64,000 nt of DNA from Chrysaora quinquecirrha. Lineage: Eukaryota > Cnidaria > Scyphozoa > Semaeostomeae > Pelagiidae. The translations under genes and the position numbers were made by a program. This document shows, piece by piece, positions 47,675 through 59,185 of this stretch (the first letter of the stretch is position 1; every line of letters starts with the position of its first letter). The stretch is taken from positions 169,505-233,504 of the forward strand of contig JACTAT010000046.1 of assembly GCA_014526335.1 (NCBI GenBank), written 5' to 3'. The notes beneath the pieces are model-generated. The model was given only the letters and a program-made list of their open reading frames with translations, did not search any database and was not told the origin of the DNA.

Positions 47675-48128
47675 GGCTAATGTATGTGCAGTACAGTAGA
47701 GTGGAGGGTATTCAATACAGTGGACGGATGTCATCAGTACAGTGGAGGGCTATCATCGGTACAGTGGAGGGATATCATCAGTACGGTGGAGGGACATCAT
47801 CAGTACGGTGGAAGATATTCAGTACAGTGGAGGGCTATCATAGGTACAGTGGAGGGATATCATCAGTACGGTGGAGGGACATCATCAGTACGGTGGAAGA
47901 TATTCAGTACAGGGGAGGAATATCATTAGTGCAGTGGAGGGATGTCATCAGTACACTAGAGGATATTCAATACTGTAGAAGGATATCATCAGTACAGTAC
48001 AGTCAGTACTGAAAACCCTCCACCGTACTGACGATATCCCTCCACCGTACTGATGATATCCTTCCACCGTACTGATGATAACCCTCCATTGTACTGCACA
48101 CCCTCCACTGTACTGCACATACATTAAC
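47675..48128. repeat. palindromic GTACTGATGATATCC block, upstream of copy A
   Basis: Fifteen or so tandem units GTACAGTGGAGGGATATC, then five in reverse. Outer ends TAATGTATGTGCAGTACAG are mirrored by CTGTACTGCACATACATTA. Confidence 0.8.
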
Positions 48129-48415
48129 GCCTATCTTTAATTAACGCCCCCTCAAAGCTAGGAAAATTAAATAAACGCCCCGGGCTTTTTGAGGATTTAC
48201 GGCATTCCCGTTTCTGTTCCTAGTGTCTTTCCCATCATTCCCGTTTCCTAATCCTGACCCTGTTCCTCATTTCCATTCCCGCTCCCATTCCCGTTCCATA
48301 TTTTAGTAATCACTTCAAGCCGGAACCTTTTTGAACAGAAAAAAATTGTGTTCCTTTTTCTCTCGAACTGAACAAAAAGAATTCAACGCAGTTGAAGACT
48401 CAAACAGAACTCAAG

Positions 48416-49273
48416 ATGTGCTGGCGTTGGTTCTTAGTATTATCCTTGTATTTTCTTCTCAGTGATGTTTTTCAACATGGAGAAGCAACAAGCCCAACAA
48501 TATCGCTAGACGATATCCAGCGAGTCAAGATCTCCTTGCAACGGGCACTCGGAGAGACAAATACCCCTGATGAGTTAAACAAATGGATTGCAATACTTCA
48601 AGAACATATGTACATCCTTGACTGTTTACCTACAAAGAAGATCAGCTCTAAATGCCATGAATCGCCATCATTCTGCCCTGTGCCACAATTAAAGTTGCTT
48701 GGAAAACCATTAAAAATCAAACTTGGCATCTGCAAACATCCATGGACAATAATCATTCATCTTGAGCTGCCTAGATTACCATGGTATGCAAGAGCAAGGT
48801 TCGGTCCTGTTGTCATACCTGTAAAGACACACAACAGCGAAGGGGTAACGAAAATCAACTCAGAAACTAGCGGAAAGGCAAGCATATTGGGAATATTTAA
48901 TGTCTTTAAAGCAACTCTAAAGATCAATGCTGTGGTACGTTGGGATTGCACAAGACCCGTTGATGACGTGCGTTCAAGGGTACTCTACAATGTTGGTTAT
49001 AACGACGGAAAGCGTGGTACAGAATACAATAAACTGTATTACAAACTTCATATCAGAATTGAGCTTAAAAAGAAACGATTTCCTTGCTTCTGTTATCAAT
49101 GCACACGATGTGAAGACCTGATAAAGGAAGAGGGAATAATTGGTGAAGGGCCTAGATCTTGCATAACTGATACACAAAAGCACTATTACCCTGTGCTTAA
49201 AAGCTTGTTCCCGAATCGAAACATTTTCAGGAGGCCCCGTGTCTATTTCCGTGACTATTTCCGTCGTGGCTAG
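48416..49273 (+). CDS. orphan intronless secreted protein, 285 residues
   Basis: Single uninterrupted frame from ATG at 48416 to TAG at 49271-49273. An in-frame TTG lies eight codons upstream, but the ATG is preferred because it places the signal peptide first (MCWRWFLVLSLYFLLSDVF). The mature part has about eleven cysteines, one tight group reading FPCFCYQCTRCEDL. It starts with a likely helical region (DDIQRVKISLQRAL), followed by a hydrophobic beta-like middle. The tail is very basic (FRRPRVYFRDYFRRG). No known domain is recognised and I assign no function. It is on the plus strand between the two minus-strand fibrinogen-like copies A and B, just downstream of a palindromic repeat block. 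Length, composition and absence of stops argue that it is real. Confidence 0.7.
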   Translation: MCWRWFLVLSLYFLLSDVFQHGEATSPTISLDDIQRVKISLQRALGETNTPDELNKWIAILQEHMYILDCLPTKKISSKCHESPSFCPVPQLKLLGKPLKIKLGICKHPWTIIIHLELPRLPWYARARFGPVVIPVKTHNSEGVTKINSETSGKASILGIFNVFKATLKINAVVRWDCTRPVDDVRSRVLYNVGYNDGKRGTEYNKLYYKLHIRIELKKKRFPCFCYQCTRCEDLIKEEGIIGEGPRSCITDTQKHYYPVLKSLFPNRNIFRRPRVYFRDYFRRG

Positions 49274-50313
49274 ATGTTCATTGAGCCTAACTTTCAATGT
49301 ATCTTTATGTAGATAGCGCGAATAGCGGCACAGAATGAGCACTGTAATCCTCGCGTAGCGGTTAGTTTATTAGTATGATAACATGATAACTTATACGTCA
49401 TATGGTCATGGAATCTGTATATACTGCCATTCAATGCTATTCTCTTGGCCTTCTTCTGGCATTAACGTGAAGTGACAAGATGGATTAGGTAGGAAGTCAT
49501 ATATCATCGATCTAAAAATATAGGACAATTTTAGCCTGATATCTGAAGGGTCTCCGAAGGGGTTGTTAATGGAGGGTCTATGTAATTTCAATGCAACTTA
49601 TTTGTGATTTCATCTCTTCCAAGGACACCAAAAGCATTGCATTCAGATCAGCGATAAGCAGAGCCTGCTTGAACTGCTAAACCTTGAAGCATGCTCTATT
49701 TCTGGCAGTTACTTTAAACCCTTCTTAATGAACTTACACCCTGATTATGGTACACTACACAACTCAATTCCTTACATCAGAATCTAAACAGGCTATATTC
49801 CAAAACTTAGGTTCTTAACCCTAATCCTTCCGGGGGGGGGGGGGTGGAATCGCCCAATTTACCAACATTACTCGTTATACATTAGCCAATGCCTGTACCA
49901 AGTTTGATTGCTCTAGCTGCACTGGAAGGCAATTTCTGGAGGGGGTTTAAACACCCCCCCGGCTATGTAAGATCAAAAAAAGCCCGGTAGGATTACTGTA
50001 GGGTTAAGCGCGGGGTTCTACTGTATAAAAATGTGTTAGAATATATGCACAAACAATGCTGACGTCTACAACAATAGCTGCAAATCAGAAATCCTATGAA
50101 GGTTGTTTCTTTTGCTTTCCTTTTATTTTTAATTTCCGATTGGATTTATATCTACTTTATCTGTTAGCTTTATTATTCTAACGACCAAAATGAAAACAGG
50201 AACAAAAATCTATCAAAAGACCCATTCCATCCTTCTGCACATCGTTAAAAGTTTTTTTTGGATATCCTGGAGATACGAAAATAATCTCCATCTCTTCCTC
50301 GTTCAATTTTACA
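49274..50313. other. spacer between orphan gene and copy B
   Basis: The 3' flanks of two convergent genes. It contains a G-run at 49828-49840; I see nothing else to name. Confidence 0.4.
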
Positions 50314-52894
50314 TTAACGGACAAAAATCTTCCATGTATCACCGACTGAAATTGTGCCTTGGTAGTCATCACACTCCCAGCGACCTCCTGTTGTGAACGG
50401 AACAATCCAGTGATACGAATGTTTGACAAATGCAAGAAGATTGAACAGTCTTTCTGGTTTAGGAACTATTCTATCATGGCTCCATTTATTCACTTTATGT
50501 ACACCACCATCATAACCCCACTGACTGCACTGCTGTGACAATACGGAATTGTCATCTTCCATCTTGTCATAAGACCCACATGCGGTCGGAAATGAATCAG
50601 TTCGACCAGTAAAATACCGCGCAACCGTTTTACCGACGGTGTTGTTCTTTGTAGCGATATGAAATGTTCTTCCAGGGACTTTCTTGTGACAAAAAATCGG
50701 AGCTGGTCGAAATGGATATGATTTTGCAGTGAAGCTAAAGCACTTGTGGATAGGCCAAGTGAATTGCTTGAATATTCACTGATCTTTTTGAAGTCATTAG
50801 CCAATGACCATGCTTGTCCTTGGGTTGTTTCACTGACTATATTTGATACAAGCATCCAGCCACCTAAGAGAAACGAATTAGATAATAAAGAGATATAATT
50901 CCATCGTTACTTTCATTATTTCACTGTTTTATTGTTACTTGGACCAAAAGATACAGTAATACAGTATACTTATTAATTCTTAAAACCTCCATCAGTTGTC
51001 ATGTCACAGTATACTTTTCTTGGTTGATCAATGTCTACCCAATATTCTCCATCGTCTGCTTGAGGGTTCGCCATTTTAATATGTCGGCAAGATTTTCCGG
51101 AACTGCAGAAACTTGCTCCGATGGAAGCCTTTGAATACAAACACAAAATGTATTCAAAGAGGCTGGTAAAGGGGGGTCAGGATCACGAATCACGGAGATA
51201 GAAATGTTTGCCATTCACGTTTCACATACAAAATGTACGGTGTTTCACGTATATTTTATTTCACGTATAAAAATATACGGTGTTTCACGTTTCCCATTAA
51301 GATAATATGGTCAAGCCTTTTGGTTTTGATGTGGACAGATTCCAAAACCCCCAAGGTCCCGAAGTGAAACAAGGGTTGCATCCTGCCATATGCTATATGC
51401 ATCCAGACTAGGGGTAAAGTGTAAAGTCGACTTAGTAGCCCGAGGCTAATAGTATACATAGCAGCAAATTAATTTTTCTTTTTACAGTTTAAAACCAAAG
51501 AAATAGGGAGATCTGGGCTTCTTACCCGGTTTAATTGACGTAAAGAATCTTTCAGTTGTTGAACTTCACTTCTTAATTCTTCAGCAACTTTATGTAAGGC
51601 TTTGTACGTTTCATTGGCGACCCTGCATGCAGGTTGATTTTGAACAGGGTTATGGTCTGGATCTTTTTCGCAAGATAAAGTCATTTTGATTGCTGCACAT
51701 TTCCCTGAAAGAAAAACTTGATCTGTTATTCTATCATGGTAATCTTCATCATAATCATGATCATCTTCATCATGATGATGATGATCATCATCACCATCAC
51801 AATCATTCTAGCCAGCATGATATCATATCCTTAGGTACATGACTCGGGTACACGACTTGTGGACGGACCGACGTGCCGCCCTTATTTTACAAACCCACCC
51901 ACTTATACTGTATAGGCACATATATTATGAGTAGTAAAAAGCGGAACATTGCAGTAATAAGAAATATTATTACCATCATTTCATTTCATTTATTCATCAC
52001 CCCAAAAGGTCTAGTAGTTTACAATATACTGCTATACATTAGAGTGGAATATACGAATATAGTGGAATATAGTGGAATATTGCGTGACGGACTTTTAGCT
52101 ACAGGGTTTTATAGGTCTTCACGACCTTCTACTCCCTTAACTCCTTATATTATTATTATTATTATTGCAGGAATATTGCCTTATTAATAATAACTGTAAT
52201 TGTACTAAGAGAACCTTAGACGCGATTTCAACACAATTTTATCTAAAATAAGGTAACATTTTTTAGTTTTCTTTAATTTTCCTTTAACTCTATTATGGGG
52301 TTTTGGTAAAAATCATGCGCATGTTTAGAGAATTTCAGGGTCCATAAGCCCTCCACAACCTACCCATAAACACTCTTTTTATCATAAGAAACTCGTTTAT
52401 AAGAAACTCAGTACTGATATCAATATTGGTTAAGGAACTTTCAGTACTCGACCCAAAATGATAAGAAACTCGCAGGTCTCAATAATCTTTATAGTTGAAT
52501 ATAGCACAAAAAAACGAAATTCTGTTACACCACAAGTGTCTATTTTTACAAAAAGAACAGCTCATGTAAACGTGAGTGAATTGTATTGTTTCTTCTATTT
52601 GTCAAATTAAAGTGTCAATTTCCTGTTTTGGCACTGAAAAAATTGATCCCTAAGAAACTGCTAAGAAACTTTCAGTACCAAAATTGTCCAAAAACTAAGA
52701 AACTTTGAGTCCTGAAAAAATCTTAGTTTCTTATAAAAAAAGAGTGTAGGCGACACATACCCGTACCAAACCAAAATCATATCAAGAATATAAGAATATA
52801 AGAATACCCCTCCCAGAAAAAGGTGCAACATACCTCTTGTTATACAGTAGCAGGCAATCAGAGCTAAGGCTATAAACTGGCCAGTGGTTCGCAT
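50314..52894 (-). pseudogene. fibrinogen-like secreted protein, copy B (one frameshift)
   Basis: Four exons at 52834-52894, 51526-51704, 50987-51128 and 50314-50863, with the same phases as copy C. Exon 1 is a signal peptide (MRTTGQFIALALIACYC). Exon 2 is longer than in C by about six codons and ends in a coiled-coil segment (ALHKVAEELRSEVQQLKDSL). Exon 3 has SFCSSGKSCRHIKMANPQ and VYCDMTTDGG. Exon 4 starts GWMLVSNIVSE and ends GDTWKIFVR. Near 50697 a single base is missing in a T-run compared with C, which throws the rest of the exon out of frame. After the shift the remaining 120 or so codons are well preserved, so either the loss is very recent or it is a sequencing error and the gene is functional. 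Confidence 0.65.
52371..52746. mobile_element. MITE, TATAAGAAA type (family 2), copy 2
   Basis: 376 bp, inverse copy of 58810-59185, in intron 1 of fibrinogen-like copy B, 88 bases downstream of its exon 1 donor. Confidence 0.85.
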
Positions 52895-53232
52895 CTTTGG
52901 CTCAACGTATGAAACAAACAAGCGAAGTCAACACACTATTTTTATGAGTGACTAGTACGTCCAAAAACCTGAGAATTTATTAACTGCTTCAATTAGTTGC
53001 TCAAGCGTTGCTTCCTTCTTTCGTTTCCTTGTTATTATCTTCCTACTTATAACTTATATGGAAAGACAAAAATATCTCTGAATTTCAATACATTCAAAGA
53101 CACTGTATGTTAATAATATGTTTTGCATGAAAATGCAACGTGGTTTTAGATAATCGAGGTTTTCACAGCATGACAGGGTTTTATCGCGCAGGAAGCTCAA
53201 CAAGGAAGCTGAACTGAACTATCAATCAAACA

Positions 53233-53595
53233 CACGTTTTTTTTTTATAAGAAACCTGGCTCGGGGCCTAGTTCTAAAAGTTTCTTAATTTTTTGCCCAA
53301 TATTTCTTAATTTAATGGAAAAAATTAAGTAAAAACTATAAAAAACCGTGAATATAGCAAGTAAATTATTAATATTATTGTATTACAAAGAATTGGCCAT
53401 GCTGGGTGCGAGAAATCGCACAGAAATGCTTGAGAATTGATTACTACGTCCACAAATGTGAGATCAGTATGTTGGAAAACTGACACAAAAATTTCTCAAG
53501 TTTCTTAACTCCTTCTCCTAGTTCTAAAAGTTTCTTAACTTTTGGGTGTTGAGTTCTTGGTTTCTTATAAACCGGTTTCTTATAAAAAAAACGTG
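53233..53595. mobile_element. MITE, CACGTTTTTT...TATAAGAAAC type
   Basis: 363 bp with ends CACGTTTTTTTTTTATAAG and its complement. The interior repeats TTTCTTAA and AGTTTCTTAACT. Confidence 0.8.
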
Positions 53596-53776
53596 TATTA
53601 TTTTATATCTGGAACAAGTCTCTTTTCAAAGGAATTTTCTCTGTCATGTTTTTGTCAGCTACCCCATCTCCAAAATGGTTAACCAAAAGCCTTGATTTAC
53701 GAAGATATGGTTTGTCATTTTCATGTTTCTGCAAGTTACTCTATCTCCAAAATGCTTAACTAAAATGTTTGATGTA

Positions 53777-54153
53777 CACGCTTTTATTTTATAAGGAACT
53801 ACTTTATAAGTAACCTACATGTAGAAGGCCCGAGAATTTAAAGAACTGATACTACCAAAGAGAAAATCATTAAGGAACTTTTGAATGTTGAATACTTTTA
53901 TCACTGCTAATAATCAAGAATTAGAAAGCCGGTTCCATTTATTTGCAGTCGAAAGTCACATAAATCATACGTTAAGCATGTGTCCAATGTTTCTTTGAGT
54001 ATTCTCGAGCTCTGCTTACATGCAAGTGTCTCCCTTTATTGTTGAGACCACTGTATGTGCAGAACTTTTTGAACTACAATTGCCTCAAAAGAGGCCAAAA
54101 ATAAGAAAATTTAATAACTAGGCCTTGAGGTAGGTTCCTTATAAAAAAGCGTG
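53777..54153. mobile_element. MITE, AAGGAAC type (family 3), copy 2
   Basis: 377 bp, TA on both sides, with ends CACGCTTTTATTTTATAAGG and CCTTATAAAAAAGCGTG. The interior has TTAAGGAACTTTT and GAAGGCCCGA as in 3965-4365. Confidence 0.8.
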
Positions 54154-54676
54154 TACTGAGATTAAGTGGGTCATGGTCACGTTTCAACGGCCTATTCTAG
54201 TGACTTTTGTGCAAACGGGCCCTATAGTACTTTCAAGCTTAGGCAATCCACAGTTGTAACAAACAGAGTGTTTAATTTAAATTAAAATAAAACAGTAAAA
54301 TAAGTAAACCCTATTGACGTGACACAAGTATTAATGCAAACCTTTACAGGCAGGGTAGGAGTCCAAATAAGAGCGTGGCGTTGGAAATTAAAAAAAATAC
54401 GCGGGGGTAAGACATTAGTACCCTGGGTACCAGAGCCTCAAGATTGGAACCGCAGAACAAAATAAAAAAAAATAATAAGTTGAGCAAAATACGAGGCTCA
54501 ACAAAGGCGACATTCGTCTGAGCATGCGCGAAATTCACCGGGAAATTTGAGCAACTAAATTATTTTGGTGGGAAACAATATGGCGGCGTTTTAGGTTTCT
54601 AATTGTAATAATAGCTAGTTTATTAAAATATATCAAACAGTTCTCTTCAAAACTATCATTCAAACAGTTTTCTTCA

Positions 54677-55450
54677 TAGAGTCCTTGCGCCCAAAGTGGC
54701 CACCTTTCACAATTTGAGAAAATCCACTGGTCTGCAGAAATTTATAAAAACAAAATGTTTGAATCTTGTTATTTCCTCCTAAAACCCACCAAAATGTTTG
54801 CTGATGCCAGTTCCTTAATTTTATGAATGTTTTTCGTTTTTTTAGAGCGTAAATAATCCGATAAAAAAAGAATCATGCATGGCCTACTTTTGTTTCAAGT
54901 GCGAGTATTCCTCCATTTTATCGTTTGTTTTTCAAAGTAATGTTTCCTTTCAGTCTCCTATTTCCATATCTTAACTGTAAACAAACTTTAAAAGATCTTG
55001 AACGACACTCCTGACCTCTGACTTGAAATATGAGAAAAGAATTTTGAATTATTTTTCGTCTGAACTGAACAGGGTGAACATTTTTTGAAAGGCACTCAAT
55101 TTCTTGAACTGCGCCCAAACTGGCCACCCTATGTAACGCATTGGCGATTTCATTGGTTTGTTTTCCGAACACGTTCCTTTCTTGGCTGCGGAGGCGCTCA
55201 ACAGTAGAAAAACCGTAGTAAAAACCTAATGGCCACTTTGGGCGCATTTCCTGATTTAGGCCATTTTGATCGTTCTTTGCTTGGATTGTTGTTTTGAGAA
55301 AATAAGTTGAAATATCACATTGAAATTCTGGCGAGACATAAACAATAAAATGAGAAGTATTTCTATGGGGAGTGGAGGTTTGAGCAATTCTCTAGAGTTT
55401 TATTAATACTAATGTTTGAAAAGGTGGCCACTTTGGGCGCAAGGACTCTA
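54677..55450. mobile_element. nested inverted-repeat element, GCGCCCAAAGTGGCC type
   Basis: 774 bp bounded by TAGAGTCCTTGCGCCC and its inverted complement, with GTGGCCACC continuing inward. Flanks TTTTCTTCA and GTTTCTTCA agree at eight of nine positions, which suggests an 8-9 bp target duplication. Interior copies of the core GCGCCCAAA/CTGGCCA occur near 55098 and 55232. Confidence 0.7.
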
Positions 55451-56199
55451 GTTTCTTCATGCTGAATCATGCGCGCTAATCTACCTGCGCCGTCGGTGCA
55501 GCATATTCTGCACAGCGGTCAAATCGAATGTCGCCTTTGTTACGAGGCTCTGGTTCCATCCAAACAGAGTCTCGTTCTGATTATGAAAGGCGCGATTCTA
55601 TGTAATCATTAATCACCACATATCGACTGGAACGACAACTCTATTGTTCTGATGTCTGCACGTATGGAGTTTCAGACAAACAAGGCCCCTGTGCGTAAAA
55701 TTTGCATTCAGATATTGCTCGATTTTGTGCATGAAAATTGGTTTAACCTAGTGGTTTTTGGGAGGAAAAATGAAAGAAATAGCTGCTGCAACTGAACATG
55801 GAGTTATAATTTCATAATTCATTTTTGAAACGAAGAACGGCTGTGTTGAACCTGCTGTAAACAAAGCTTAGGCCACCCAATTACTGATTTCAAAAAGGTC
55901 CAGAGTTAGAAGAACTTTATCATATAATATATTTTAACAAGGTTAAAGTTTCATGGAATAACAGAAATAAAGAAATTATGAAAGAGCATCTGGACCGAGT
56001 AAATTAAGAATAAACTCCTGTACATATATGAAGTGTAAGAGAAGGCTTCGTTCAGGTCGTTTCAGGTGACGATAAAATCCAAGCGTTATAAATATCAATG
56101 CGTTATATTTAAAGATATTTAGTATCATAACCATAACTATGTAAAGCTGTTTCTTAAAATGTATAATTCGTACTTTTCTAGTGGTTTTCATCTCAGATC

Positions 56200-56440
56200 T
56201 AGTAGCTGGACTTGATATTTTGAAGGCGGCCTACCAGTCAATGGCGCGATTTGGAAAGGCGGCGATTTTCCATGTCCAGTTGGGAGAATGGCAAAAGTAT
56301 CTTTTGATAGGCAAAGAATCGATCTTAAAATCTCGAACTGCTGAGTTTATAACTCGTGTATATGTGGGAAATGTTTCTGTAATACTTTTCCCAGCAGCAC
56401 CCTTTAACGCTGCCTCCATTTTCTTTTCCCCACAAACTGG
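56200..56440 (-). pseudogene. RecQ-like helicase fragment with Walker A motif
   Basis: On the minus strand, one frame reads KDTFAILPTGHGKS followed by PPFQIAPL, a clear Walker A (motif I) of a superfamily-2 RecQ-like helicase. Upstream, a different frame opens with MEAALKGAAGKSITETF, which looks like a helicase N-terminus. A frameshift between them, near 56310-56330, shows it is broken. No downstream helicase motifs are seen. It lies wholly inside the MULE-like element, so it is probably a captured gene fragment. Confidence 0.6.
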
Positions 56441-56792
56441 CATTGGAACTTCCTCCAACGATCAATTCAAGCATCAACCGTTGTGTTTCGCTTGAATCAC
56501 TTGGGCGGCTGATTCGTATGTTTGATGGTCTAAGCCAATGAAAAACCACGTTCCATTTCGGGAACCTGCGCTTCTGATTGGTTAATTTTCATAATCAGAA
56601 CGAGACTTTGTTTGGATGGAACCAGAGCCTCGTATTTTGCTCAACTTATTATTTTTTTTTATTTTGTTCTGCGGTTCCAATCTTGAGGCTCTGGTACCCA
56701 GGGTAAGACATTAGGCACCTAAGAATACAATATTGTAACGTTTCAGTTTCAGTGGTAAGGTGAAAAACTCAGTTTAAAAACTATGATACATA

Positions 56793-57162
56793 CACGTTTT
56801 TTTTTTATAAGAACACTGAAATTGAAGAAAGCCATGAAATGTTCTTAATTTTTCCGATTTGAAGGCTCAAAATGTTCTTAACATGTTCTTAATTTTCTTG
56901 CTTTTTAAAAAGCTGTTCTTCTTCAAATTAGATGGTAATTGCTACAAAAAGGGACGCACATGTAAAAATATCACATAATGCACAATGATTGATAGTTCAC
57001 CTGTTTTCTAGAGTTGACAACAGGACAGCGCAACTAAAGAAAGTAAATTCCAATTTGTTTCTAGCTTCACAAAGCCTTGTAATGTTCTTAGCATGTTCTT
57101 AACTTTTTAGCCTCTGAAGCCTTATGTTCTTATATACTTTGTTCTTATAAAAAAAAAACGTG
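56793..57162. mobile_element. MITE, CACGTTTTTT...TATAAGAAC type
   Basis: 370 bp, TA on both sides, with ends CACGTTTTTTTTTTATAAG and its complement. The interior repeats TGTTCTTAA. It begins 88 bases right of the MULE-like element. Confidence 0.8.
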
Positions 57163-57454
57163 TAATAGATATCCAAATTTGATGCATCTGAAAAATTCTA
57201 ATGCGATGAATTTAGCGGTATTATCAGAATTCGCTTTAAATTGCTATTTCAAAGTATCTTCACTAAAATCTTGCTTCCATAAGAACTCTGGGGCATATTC
57301 TTGATCTGCATGGCAGTTTTTTGCACAGGTGTACACAACAAGCGTTCCCCAGTCTATACTTTGGTGCAAACTGTCAACATTTAGGTGGTTGAGAAGCTGT
57401 GGAAGGATCTGAAAAACAAACGAAGTAGCTATCAGCCATCAGGCATATACAAAT

Positions 57455-57690
57455 CTAAAGCTGGCCGCAAGCATTGCCAACATGTTGGCCCACATCGCCA
57501 GCAACAACTGTTGGCCAACATGTTGGCACGGTTTGCTACAGATGTTCGCCTAGTAAACAACATGTTATCAACGAATGGCCAACATTTTTTAACATGTTTG
57601 AAAATGCTGGCCAACATTTTCTTCGATTTTATCAAAATTGATGTGCTGGTACGGTTTGCTTTGTCTCGCCAACATGTTGGCACAGCATGA
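57455..57690. mobile_element. small element with CCAACATGTTGGC palindromes
   Basis: Seven or so copies of the palindrome CCAACATGTTGGC or half of it across 235 bases. GCACGGTTTGCT and GTACGGTTTGCT form a further internal repeat. Confidence 0.55.
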
Positions 57691-58097
57691 TAAATTTCGG
57701 TTGTTATTGCACTTTGGTTAAATCTAGTTTCACAACAAATTAAAGAAAGTTTAGAGGAATTCTGATCAAAGTTCTACAATTCCTAGCAAATTTTAACTTG
57801 TCTCACCAAAAAAGTACCAAATATAAAAAAATATATTTCTTCGATGAAGGACTTATTCATGCTGGCAGTTTCAGAAGCAATTTTCAAAGAAGGTGAAATA
57901 CATTATCTCACCTGGAATTCGAAAACCCTTTTAGATCCACAAGAACAGTTTGGTATTTCAGAATCTTTCGGAATATGCTCACGGGAAACCCACAGTGGTT
58001 GTCCATTGTAAGAGTATCGTAATACCTAGAAAGATTGAACGTATCATTTTGAGGAGAAACGAACGTTTCAGGAGACAACAACCAGCATTTGAGCCTT

Positions 58098-58340
58098 AGG
58101 TCCTAGCCAAACGATCAAACATTGTTTGTCAAACATTTGAGATTTGCTCTACAAGAAATGTTTGTCCGTTTGGCTACGTCATAAAACATTGAGCAATGTT
58201 TTCTAAAAAAATTCAAAACATTTTCTACTTGTTAAAAGCAAAAAATGTTTGAAAAGAAATGTTTATAATGTGGCCAAACGGTAAAAAAAATTGTATAAGA
58301 AGCAAAACTTAACAAACAATGTTTGATCGTTTGGCAAGAG
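58098..58340. mobile_element. MITE, CCAAACGATCAAACA type, copy 4
   Basis: 243 bp with ends TCCTAGCCAAACGATCAAAC and GTTTGATCGTTTGGCAAGAG. Interior as in the other copies. Confidence 0.7.
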
Positions 58341-58809
58341 ATTTAGAATGATACTTGTAATGTTTCCGATTAGGGAACATAATTGGGAGGAGAGAGCGAC
58401 AAAGAATACTCAGTACATATATTAGTTACTTTGCCGAACCCACGTCGTAAGAGTCCGAAACGTTAAAAATTAAATTTAGACAAATAGGGTCTATCTTGGG
58501 TCATGGTCATGTTCGGTGTTCTACTCGCAATGTAAGATCATAAAGACTATTATCTGTTAGGCAGTATCAGTTGAAAACTTTCCACAATCTTGCAAGACCA
58601 CATTCTGTCAATTCTAGAATCACGAGTTATGGACTTTTGTTTGTGTTGATGCCATTTGACGTTTGTTCTAGTATAGCTACAAACAGGCATAAATAGGGTC
58701 TATCTTGGGTCATATTCTATTCACACTGTAAGATCATTAAGTTCATTAAGATCATTAAGGTGTGATGCTAACTAAAGCTGCGTGAGTTCTTACTAAATTG
58801 AATACAGTA

Positions 58810-59185
58810 CACTCTTTTTTTATAAGAAACTAAGATTTTTGGTTAGTACTCAAAGTTTCTTAGTTTTGGGACAAATTTGGTACTGAAAGTTTCTTAGCAG
58901 TTCCCTAGAATCAAAATTTTTAAGTGCCAAAACAGGTAATTGACACTTCAATTCTACAAATAGAAGAAGCAATACAATTCAAGTTTACATCAGCTGTTTT
59001 TTCTGTAAAAATAGACACTTATGGTGCAACAGAAGTTTGTTTTTCGATGCTTTATTTCTAATTCTAAAGATTCTTGAGACCTGCGAGTTTCTTGTCATTT
59101 TTGGTCGAGTACTGAAAGTTTCTTAACCAATATTGATCTCAGTACTGAGTTTCTTATAAGTGGGTTTCTTATAAAAAAAAGAGTG
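58810..59185. mobile_element. MITE, TATAAGAAA type (family 2), copy 1
   Basis: 376 bp, TA-flanked, with ends CACTCTTTTTTTATAAGAAA and its complement. The interior repeats AAGTTTCTTA. It is nearly identical, in inverse orientation, to 52371-52746. Confidence 0.85.

Larger units (their letters stand above)
42278..48125 (-). repeat. arm 1 of inverted segmental duplication
   Basis: This block, read on the minus strand, matches 59880-64000 on the plus strand. Shared items in order are the palindromic GTACTG block at the start, the flank GGAGAGGAAAAGGAACATG, fibrinogen-like exons 1-3, a partial inverted-repeat element in intron 2, exon 4 remnants, and a terminal element that begins GGCCCCCCGATAGG. 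Intron 2 is about 1.2 kb here and 0.28 kb in the other arm. Confidence 0.8.
54419..56705. mobile_element. MULE-like foldback element with exact 9-bp target duplication
   Basis: The ends are perfect inverted repeats of about 80 bases starting TACCCTGGGTACCAGAGCC. The element is flanked on both sides by AGACATTAG (54410-54418 and 56706-56714), an exact 9-bp target-site duplication, the size typical of Mutator-like elements. Internally there are two further inverted-repeat pairs: about 54490 with about 55545, and about 55536-55585 with 56590-56640. There is also a separate nested element at 54677-55450 and a helicase fragment near 56200-56440. No transposase is visible. The identity of the ends shows a recent insertion. 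Confidence 0.8.

Noticed and set aside
47680..48012. Regular 20-25 bp repeats that could suggest a CRISPR-like array
   Set aside because: Units are directly adjoining without unique spacers, flip orientation midway, and occur in a eukaryotic intron-rich region.
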